Source: Gracilibacteraceae bacterium (lineage in GTDB: Bacteria; Bacillota; Desulfitobacteriia; Desulfitobacteriales; Syntrophobotulaceae). From it: a stretch of DNA of 7,284 nucleotides. Below are positions 1 through 4,971 of this stretch, one piece after another. The DNA lies in the NCBI GenBank assembly GCA_031263945.1, contig JAISEW010000118.1, positions 1 through 7,284 of the forward strand. The letters run 5' to 3'. Both the position numbers and the translations under genes were made by a program. The notes beneath the pieces were generated by a model. It searched no databases. It saw only the letters and a program-made list of their open reading frames with translations, and was not told the origin of the DNA. The first letter of the stretch is position 1, and the number at the start of each line of letters is the position of its first letter.

Positions 1-6
1 AATATT

Positions 7-993
7 TTGGCTAAAAAAATCATTTTCAGCGGGATGCGGCCGACAGGCCCGCTGCACATCGGGCATTTGAGCGTCGTGCAGAATTGGGCGGCCCGGCAGG
101 ATGAATACGAATGTTACTATGCCGTGGTGGACTGGCACGCGCTGACGACCGGGTTTGAGGATAAAATACCGCTGGGGGAGCTCGTGCGGGCCATTACGCT
201 CGATTGGCTCAGCGTGGGCCTGGATCCGGAAAAATGCGCCGTTTTTGTCCAGTCCGCCGTGAAGGAGCACGCGGAACTGCATCTGCTGTTTTCCATGTTC
301 ACGCCGCTGTCATGGCTGGAGCGTGTGCCGACTTATAAAGACCAGATCCAGCAGCTCGGCCGGGACGGCAAAGATCTGCATATGTACGGTTTTTTGGGCT
401 ACCCGCTGCTGCAGGCCGCGGACATCCTGACTTACCGGGCCGAGGCCGTGCCGGTCGGCGAGGATCAGCTGCCCCATATCGAGTTTTGCCGCGAGGTGGC
501 CCGCCGGTTCAACCGCCTTTATGCGCCGGTATTCCCGGAACCGCAGGCGCTCGTCGGTAAAACGCCTCTTTTGCCCGGCACGGACGGCCGTAAAATGAGC
601 AAAAGCTACGGCAATTCCATCGCCATCACCGCCTCCGCGGCGGAAATAGAGGCGCAAACGCGGCAGATGGTCACGGACCCGGCCCGCGTGCGCAAAAGCG
701 ATCCCGGCCACCCGGAAGTGTGCGTCGCCCATAAATTCCATCAAATATATTCCGCCGGCCGGATAGCGGAGCTGGAAGAGGATTGCCGCGCCGGGCGCGT
801 CGGCTGCACTGCCTGCAAGAAGGAATTAGCCGCGGCTATCGACGGGGTGCTGGCGCCGTACCGCGACCGCCGCGCTTATTGGGCGGAGGGGGACCGGGTC
901 GGGCAAGTGCTCGCAGCCGGGCAGGCGAGGGCCCGGGCCGCGGCGGCGGAGACGCTGGAAGCCGCGCGGGCGGCGATGGGGCTTAGCTCTTGA
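7..993 (+). CDS. trpS: Tryptophanyl-tRNA synthetase (TrpRS), TTG start
   Basis: Cytoplasmic class I aminoacyl-tRNA synthetase that activates tryptophan with ATP and charges tRNA-Trp. The 328 residues match the usual bacterial length of about 325-340. Visible are the HIGH motif (residues 17-20, HIGH exactly) after the family strand IFSGMRPTG, an ADIL segment whose Asp139 aligns with the indole-recognising Asp of the Bacillus-type enzyme, the VGEDQ..H segment (150-157), and the KMSKS loop (196-200) followed by YGNS. The C-terminal part carries a GCTACKKEL stretch typical of the anticodon-binding helical region. The TTG at 7 is chosen because the first ATG (residue 10) would delete the strand leading into the HIGH motif. 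Only six bases lie upstream, without a stop, so a slightly earlier start cannot be excluded and the ribosome binding site is not visible. The stop codon lies inside the -35 box of the following tRNA promoter. Identity is secure. Confidence 0.97.
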   Translation: MAKKIIFSGMRPTGPLHIGHLSVVQNWAARQDEYECYYAVVDWHALTTGFEDKIPLGELVRAITLDWLSVGLDPEKCAVFVQSAVKEHAELHLLFSMFTPLSWLERVPTYKDQIQQLGRDGKDLHMYGFLGYPLLQAADILTYRAEAVPVGEDQLPHIEFCREVARRFNRLYAPVFPEPQALVGKTPLLPGTDGRKMSKSYGNSIAITASAAEIEAQTRQMVTDPARVRKSDPGHPEVCVAHKFHQIYSAGRIAELEEDCRAGRVGCTACKKELAAAIDGVLAPYRDRRAYWAEGDRVGQVLAAGQARARAAAAETLEAARAAMGLSS

Positions 994-1018
994 CAGTCAA
1001 ATTGAAATATGCTATCAT
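990..1018 (+). promoter_or_regulatory. Sigma-A/sigma-70 type promoter of the tRNA-Gln gene
   Basis: A perfect -35 box TTGACA (990-995) is separated by exactly 17 bases from a -10 box TATCAT (1013-1018). The -10 box is preceded by TGC (1010-1012), an extended -10 element. The predicted transcription start is near 1025, about 10 bases before the mature tRNA 5' end, leaving a short leader for RNase P to remove. The -35 box contains the TGA stop of trpS (991-993), so the promoter is partly inside the upstream gene. It is the only convincing promoter visible upstream of the pot genes. Confidence 0.88.
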
Positions 1019-1035
1019 TCACTAGTCAAAATAAA

Positions 1036-1109
1036 TGGGGTATCGCCAAGCGGTAAGGCATCGGACTCTGACTCCGACATCGGTGGTTCGAATCCATCTA
1101 CCCCAGCCA
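1036..1109 (+). tRNA. tRNA-Gln, anticodon CTG, CCA encoded
   Basis: A complete cloverleaf of 74 bases including the 3' CCA. The acceptor stem TGGGGTA pairs with TACCCCA, giving the weak U1-A72 first pair characteristic of glutamine tRNAs. The D arm is GCC/GGC with a 9-base loop containing GG. The anticodon stem TCGGA pairs with TCCGA around the 7-base loop CTCTGAC, with anticodon CTG at 1068-1070, reading CAG. The variable loop is 4 bases. The T stem GGTGG pairs with CCATC (one G-T pair) around loop TTCGAAT. The discriminator base is G, followed by encoded CCA (1107-1109). In GC-rich genomes a CTG isoacceptor usually supplements the TTG tRNA. Many Firmicutes charge tRNA-Gln indirectly through Glu-tRNA-Gln and GatCAB, which cannot be judged here. 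Confidence 0.97.
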
Positions 1110-1130
1110 CTTTTTTATGTTTGGGAAATT

Positions 1131-1161
1131 TTGGATCCTGGGGCGGGCCCGGAATGACGAA
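1131..1161 (+). repeat. Imperfect palindrome resembling a dispersed intergenic repeat
   Basis: Bases 1136-1153 fold as a hairpin: TCC pairs with GGA and GGG with CCC, with a single bulged T (1139) and a 5-base loop. The whole stretch, from TTGGATCC to GGAATGACGAA, closely resembles a palindromic intergenic motif of the form TTCCGGG-N5-CCCGGAA followed by TGACG that recurs in many unrelated bacterial genomes. The resemblance is from memory, not from a search, and only one copy is in this window. No T-run follows on either strand, so it is not an intrinsic terminator. It lies in the spacer between tRNA-Gln and potA, where it would form a hairpin in any read-through transcript. Confidence 0.45.
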
Positions 1162-1201
1162 TTGAAGGGTTGGACACGGAAGGGAGCTGAGACGGGCAAA
1201 A

Positions 1202-2251
1202 ATGGCGCGAGCTGAGGAAATCATCCGTCTGAAGGACATTTGCATGGACTATGGAGGAGGACTTATCCTTGACAAGCTGAATCTCTATATCCTGAAAAAT
1301 GAATTTATCACGCTCCTTGGTCCGAGCGGCTGCGGTAAAACGACAACCCTTCGCATCATCGGCGGCTTTGAACAACAAACCAGTGGGGACATTCTGTTCG
1401 AGGGCAAAAGCATCAGTCATTTGCCGCCCTTCGCCCGGAAAGTCAACACTGTTTTTCAACATTACGCCCTTTTTTCCCATATGAACGTATACGAAAACGT
1501 GGCCTTCGGCCTGCGCATCAAGAAGCTGCCGGAGACGGAAATAACGCGCAAGGTCGGCGAGGTGCTGGAACTCATGAATCTGCCCGGATTTGAAAAACGG
1601 GAGATCGAGTCGCTGAGCGGCGGTCAGCGGCAGCGGGTGGCCATCGCCCGCGCCGTCGTCAACGAGCCGCAGGTCCTCCTGCTGGACGAGCCGCTGGGCG
1701 CTCTGGATCTGAAACTGCGCAAGGAAATGCAGATCGAGCTGAAAAATATCCAGAAGGGTCTGGGCATCACCTTTGTTTTTGTCACCCACGACCAGGAGGA
1801 GGCGCTGACCATGTCCGACACGATCGTCGTCATGCGGGACGGGCTGGTGCAGCAGATCGGCACGCCCATCGATATATACAACGAACCGAAAAACGAGTTT
1901 GTCGCCGGTTTTATCGGCGAGAGCAACATCATGGACGGCGTCATGTACGCGGATTATCACGTCAGTTTCGCTGGCCGGTCGTTCGAGTGCGTGGATAAAG
2001 GTTTCACCCCGGATGAAGATATCGACGTCGTCGTCCGCCCGGAGGACATCAAACTCGTGCCCGCCGACAGCGGTATGCTGCGCGGCGTCGTGACTTCCGT
2101 CATTTTCAAGGGCGTGCATTACGAGATGATGGTCAAAGTCGGCGAGCGGGAATGGATGCTGCACAACACGCTGATGGAGCCCGTGGGCCGGGAGATCGGC
2201 CTGGACATATACCCGGACGATATCCATGTCATGAAAAAGAGAAAAACTTGA
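1202..2251 (+). CDS. potA: Spermidine/putrescine ABC importer ATPase PotA
   Basis: Cytoplasmic ATPase that drives polyamine import through the PotBC channel. The 349 residues fit PotA-type ATPases with a C-terminal regulatory domain. In order: Walker A GPSGCGKT (40-47), Q-loop Gln86, signature LSGGQRQR (138-145), Walker B VLLLDEP (158-164), D-loop LGALD (165-169), switch His196 in THDQEE, then a TOBE-type domain (about 240-345) with VVVRPEDIKL. All nucleotide-binding residues are intact. The ATG at 1202 gives the normal N-terminus. Its ribosome binding site is unremarkable: GGAAGGGA (1178-1185) is 16 bases away and GACGGG (1191-1196) is closer but weak. The last codons overlap the TTG start of potB. 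Polyamine specificity is inferred from the PotB, PotC and PotD partners, since the ATPase alone resembles those of iron, sulfate and sugar importers. Confidence 0.94.
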   Translation: MARAEEIIRLKDICMDYGGGLILDKLNLYILKNEFITLLGPSGCGKTTTLRIIGGFEQQTSGDILFEGKSISHLPPFARKVNTVFQHYALFSHMNVYENVAFGLRIKKLPETEITRKVGEVLELMNLPGFEKREIESLSGGQRQRVAIARAVVNEPQVLLLDEPLGALDLKLRKEMQIELKNIQKGLGITFVFVTHDQEEALTMSDTIVVMRDGLVQQIGTPIDIYNEPKNEFVAGFIGESNIMDGVMYADYHVSFAGRSFECVDKGFTPDEDIDVVVRPEDIKLVPADSGMLRGVVTSVIFKGVHYEMMVKVGEREWMLHNTLMEPVGREIGLDIYPDDIHVMKKRKT

Positions 2252-3069
2252 GGAAGAAACTGCTCAACGGGCCGTACCTGGCGTGGATGCTGATTTTCGC
2301 CATCCTGCCTTTGTTTATCGTCGTCTGGTACGCGCTGACGGCGGAGATCGGCGGGGAAAGGAGTTTTTCCGCCGGCAGCCTCGCGCGCGTTTTCGAGCCT
2401 ATTTATCTGCGCGTCCTGTGGCGTTCGCTGAAATTAGCCGCGGTCAGCACTTTGCTCTGTTTTTTCTTCGGCTATCCCGTGGCTCTGATCCTGACCAGCC
2501 GGCAGTTCAAGCGCCGCACCATTCTCGTCGTGCTGATCGTCCTGCCGATGTGGATGAATTTTCTCGCCCGCACCTACGCTTGGCTGACTCTTTTGGAAAA
2601 AAATGGAGTGATAAACTCCGTCCTCTCCTTCCTGCATTTGCCGGCCCTGAGCATCCTGTACACGGACGCGGCCGTCGTCCTCGGCATGGTGTACAATTTC
2701 CTGCCCTTCATGATTTTGCCGATTTATTCCGTTTTGTATAAAATAGATCATTCGCTGATCGAAGCGGCGGAAGACCTCGGGGCCACGCCCCTCGTCACCT
2801 TCCGGCGGGTCATTTTCCCACAAAGTCTGGCTGGGGCGCTGTCCGGCGTCATCATGGTCTTCATGCCGGCGATGACGACTTTCGTCATACCCCGCCTGCT
2901 GGGCGGCGGTCAGTACACGCTGATCGGCAATCTGATCGAGCAGCAGTTTCTCACGACGTACGACTGGGGATTCGGCTCCGCCCTCTCGCTTTTCCTCATG
3001 GCGCTGCTGCTCGTCACGGGCGCGCTCCTCATGCGCTCGCGCGGCGACGGGGAGGGCGGGTTATGGTAA
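2248..3069 (+). CDS. potB: Polyamine ABC transporter permease PotB, TTG start
   Basis: Inner-membrane permease subunit (binding-protein-dependent transport, MetI-like fold) pairing with PotC to form the polyamine channel. From TTG at 2248 the product has 273 residues, close to the roughly 275 expected. It begins with a short basic MRKKLL followed by the first membrane segment (about residues 10-30). Further hydrophobic segments lie near 60-85, 92-115, 140-165, 195-220 and 240-265. The EAA loop that contacts PotA is visible as EAAEDLG (172-178) followed by ATPLVTFRRVIFPQ. The TTG forms a TTGA overlap with the potA stop. The frame stays open upstream to an ATG at 2152, but that would add 32 polar, Gly/Pro/His-rich residues read out of frame from potA, so it is rejected. 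Ribosome binding is weak (purine-rich AAAAAGAG), suggesting translational coupling to potA. Substrate is inferred from the operon. Confidence 0.93.
   Translation: MRKKLLNGPYLAWMLIFAILPLFIVVWYALTAEIGGERSFSAGSLARVFEPIYLRVLWRSLKLAAVSTLLCFFFGYPVALILTSRQFKRRTILVVLIVLPMWMNFLARTYAWLTLLEKNGVINSVLSFLHLPALSILYTDAAVVLGMVYNFLPFMILPIYSVLYKIDHSLIEAAEDLGATPLVTFRRVIFPQSLAGALSGVIMVFMPAMTTFVIPRLLGGGQYTLIGNLIEQQFLTTYDWGFGSALSLFLMALLLVTGALLMRSRGDGEGGLW
3051..3055 (+). promoter_or_regulatory. Ribosome binding site of potC inside potB
   Basis: GGAGG lies 7 bases before the ATG at 3063, within the last codons of potB. It supports that ATG as the potC start even though the two genes overlap by 7 bases. Confidence 0.75.
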
Positions 3070-3842
3070 GGCGCGTCAGTTCGCGTGTTTATCTCGCGCT
3101 CGTTTTTCTGTTCCTCTACGCCCCCATCGCCGTCCTCATGATCTTTTCCTTCAACAGCGCCCGCTCGCGCGGGGTCTGGGGTGGCTTTACCTTGGACTGG
3201 TACGCGCAGCTTTTCCGCGACCGCCAGATCATGTCCTCCCTGTACTACACGATCGCTTGCGCCGTGCTGGCTTCGGTTTTCGCCACCGTCCTCGGCACGG
3301 TAGCGGCGATCGGGTTGTCCGGGATGCGCGGCCTGCCCAGGGCGCTGACCGCCCAGCTCGTTTATCTGCCGATGATCAACCCCGATATCGTCATGGGTCT
3401 TTCCCTCATGCTCCTCTTTATCTCGATCAAGATCCCGCTCGGTTTTCTGTCGATGCTTCTGGCCCATATCACGTTTTGCCTGCCGTTCGTCATCCTCTCC
3501 GTCCTGCCGAAACTGAAGCAAACGCAGGCCGAACTCTACGACGCGGCGCTGGATCTGGGGGCCACGCCGCTGGTGGCTTACGGCAAAGTTATAATCCCGC
3601 AGATCAGGCCCGGCATCATCACCGGTTTTCTGCTCGCGTTCACCATGTCGATCGACGATTTCGTCGTCAGTTTTTTCACTACCGGCAACGGCGTGACCAA
3701 TGTGGCGATAACCATATACGCCATGGCCCGGCGGGGGATGAACCCGAAGATCAACGCTCTGCTCACCATCATGTTTGCCGGGGTGATATTCCTGCTCTTC
3801 ATCGCGAACCGCCGGACGGCGGACGCGAAAACCCGGCGATGA
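3063..3842 (+). CDS. potC: Polyamine ABC transporter permease PotC
   Basis: Second membrane permease of the importer, 259 residues, close to the usual PotC length. A basic N-terminus (MVRRVSSR) precedes the first membrane segment (about 9-30). A periplasm-facing type segment with GGFTLDWYAQLF follows, as in PotC proteins, and then five more hydrophobic segments. The EAA loop reads DAALDLG (160-166) followed by ATPLVAYGKVIIPQ, with Asp in place of the canonical Glu. It closely parallels the PotB loop, fitting a pair of paralogous permeases. FTMSIDDFVVSFF is a PotC-like conserved stretch. The gene overlaps potB by 7 bases (ATGGTAA) and ends 40 bases before potD. The stop codon overlaps an ATG in another frame (ATGA at 3839-3842). 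Confidence 0.94.
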   Translation: MVRRVSSRVYLALVFLFLYAPIAVLMIFSFNSARSRGVWGGFTLDWYAQLFRDRQIMSSLYYTIACAVLASVFATVLGTVAAIGLSGMRGLPRALTAQLVYLPMINPDIVMGLSLMLLFISIKIPLGFLSMLLAHITFCLPFVILSVLPKLKQTQAELYDAALDLGATPLVAYGKVIIPQIRPGIITGFLLAFTMSIDDFVVSFFTTGNGVTNVAITIYAMARRGMNPKINALLTIMFAGVIFLLFIANRRTADAKTRR

Positions 3843-3868
3843 GGAGGTCTCGCGAACTGTCCCCAAAA

Positions 3869-3875
3869 AAGGAGG
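3869..3875 (+). promoter_or_regulatory. Strong ribosome binding site fixing the potD TTG start
   Basis: AAGGAGG sits 7 bases before the TTG at 3883, the best Shine-Dalgarno match within the pot operon. It fixes this TTG as the start. It would favour more translation of the binding protein than of the permeases, the usual stoichiometry for ABC importers. Confidence 0.85.
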
Positions 3876-3882
3876 AAAATAA

Positions 3883-4959
3883 TTGAAAAAAAATCAGGTT
3901 TGCCAAAGATCCGGAGTTTTCCGCGCCCTGCTGCTGGCCGCTCTGCTGGCTGCGGCTCTCCTGCCCCTTTCCGCCTGCGGCGGCGGCAATACCGAGACGG
4001 TCATCGTTTACAACTGGGGAGACTATATCGATCAGTCGGTATTGCGGGATTTTGAGCGGGAATACGGCATCCATGTGATCTATGAGGAATTTGACACCAA
4101 CGAGAGCATGTACGCGAAGATCAAGGCCGGCGGCACGGCTTACGACGTGGCCATCCCCTCGGATTACATGATCAAGCGCATGATCGACGAAGACGGGCTG
4201 ATAAAGATCAATATGGATAATATACCCAATTACGTCCATATCGAGGACCGTTTTAAAAACCTGTCCTACGACCCGCTGAACGAGTATTCCGTGCCTTTTT
4301 TCTGGGGAACGGTCGGCATCCTTTTCAATAAAACGATGGTGGACGAACCGGTGGACAGCTGGGAGATCCTCTGGGACAAAAAATACGCGAAAGAAATTTT
4401 TATGCTGGACAGCCAGCGCGATTCCATCGGCATCACGCTGAAACTGCTGGGCTATTCGCTGAACAGCGACGACGCGGACGAGCTGGAGGCGGCCAAAGCG
4501 AAACTGATTGAGCAGATGCCGCTCGTGCAGGCTTATGTCGGGGACGAGGTCAAAGATAAAATGATCGCCGGCGAAGGGGCGATGGCGGTCGTCTGGTCCG
4601 GGGACGCCCTGAATATGATGCTGGAAAACGAGGATCTGGATTTTGCCCTGCCGCGCGAAGGCACGAATATCTGGACTGACGCCATGGTCATTCCGACTAC
4701 CAGCCGTAATCCGGAGGCGGCGGAAAAATTCATCAACTACATGTGCGAAACGGAGATCGCCGCCCGCAACTGCGACTACATCAATTATTCCACGCCGCAC
4801 CGGGAAGTGCTGGCCGCTCTGCCGGAGGAACTCAAGGAGGACATCCGTTTTTACCCGGGGGAAAACGATTTGGCGATGTCTGAATATTTTGAAGATTTAT
4901 CGGCGATGCTGCCGGTGTACGACCGCATCTGGACGGAAGTGAAAGCGGTATATGAGTAA
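3883..4959 (+). CDS. potD: Polyamine-binding lipoprotein PotD, TTG start
   Basis: Extracytoplasmic receptor that captures spermidine or putrescine and delivers it to PotBC. The 358 residues start with a lipoprotein signal peptide: basic MKKNQVCQR, a Leu/Ala-rich core, then lipobox LSAC with Cys32 as the predicted lipidation site and a GGGN linker. The mature part shows family landmarks: VIVYNWGDYID, where Trp45 and Tyr48 match the ligand-cage aromatics of E. coli PotD; PSDYM with Ser93 and Tyr95; FFWGTVGILFN; a region around Asp176; VVWSGDA (Trp238); and IWTDAMVIP with Trp264 and Asp266, matching the Trp and Asp that clamp the amine. Together these support a polyamine rather than an iron or sugar ligand. 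Spermidine versus putrescine cannot be decided from sequence alone. Start and signal peptide are supported by the AAGGAGG site and by the lipobox position. Confidence 0.95.
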   Translation: MKKNQVCQRSGVFRALLLAALLAAALLPLSACGGGNTETVIVYNWGDYIDQSVLRDFEREYGIHVIYEEFDTNESMYAKIKAGGTAYDVAIPSDYMIKRMIDEDGLIKINMDNIPNYVHIEDRFKNLSYDPLNEYSVPFFWGTVGILFNKTMVDEPVDSWEILWDKKYAKEIFMLDSQRDSIGITLKLLGYSLNSDDADELEAAKAKLIEQMPLVQAYVGDEVKDKMIAGEGAMAVVWSGDALNMMLENEDLDFALPREGTNIWTDAMVIPTTSRNPEAAEKFINYMCETEIAARNCDYINYSTPHREVLAALPEELKEDIRFYPGENDLAMSEYFEDLSAMLPVYDRIWTEVKAVYE

Positions 4960-4971
4960 GGGTGCCCGGCC

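Noticed and set aside
995..1030. AGTCAAA occurring twice (995-1001 and 1024-1030) around the tRNA -10 box
   Set aside because: A 7-base AT-rich direct repeat is expected by chance, and there is no evidence for an operator.
1111..1116. T6 run after tRNA-Gln as an intrinsic terminator
   Set aside because: No GC hairpin directly precedes it. The tRNA T arm ends well upstream and the acceptor strand pairs with the tRNA 5' end. It may cause pausing or partial termination but is not a supported terminator.
1136..1153. Hairpin before potA as a terminator or riboswitch
   Set aside because: No T-run follows on either strand, and the spacer is too short and lacks any recognisable aptamer. It is better described as a possible dispersed repeat.
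1015..1245. Minus-strand 76-codon frame covering the tRNA and the spacer
   Set aside because: Part of it is the antisense translation of tRNA-Gln (the VDGFEPPMSESESDALPLG type of peptide is a known artefact) and part is the antisense of the hairpin repeat (VIPGPPQDP).
1115..2227. Long open frame of 370 codons on the minus strand opposite potA
   Set aside because: It lies antisense to a fully conserved ATPase with all motifs intact. The translation is rich in His, Asp, Gln and Val, as expected from the complement of GC-biased codons, and shows no recognisable domain.
2152..2247. Upstream extension of PotB to an in-frame ATG
   Set aside because: The extra 32 residues are an out-of-frame reading of the conserved potA C-terminus, are polar and Gly/Pro-rich, and would make PotB too long ahead of its first membrane segment.
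2910..3866. Long minus-strand frame opposite potB/potC
   Set aside because: It covers two clear permease genes. Its composition is highly charged and low-complexity, the complement of hydrophobic membrane codons, and it has no domain signal.
3799..4800. 333-codon minus-strand frame opposite potD
   Set aside because: It is the shadow of potD, whose lipobox and ligand residues are all in the + strand frame.
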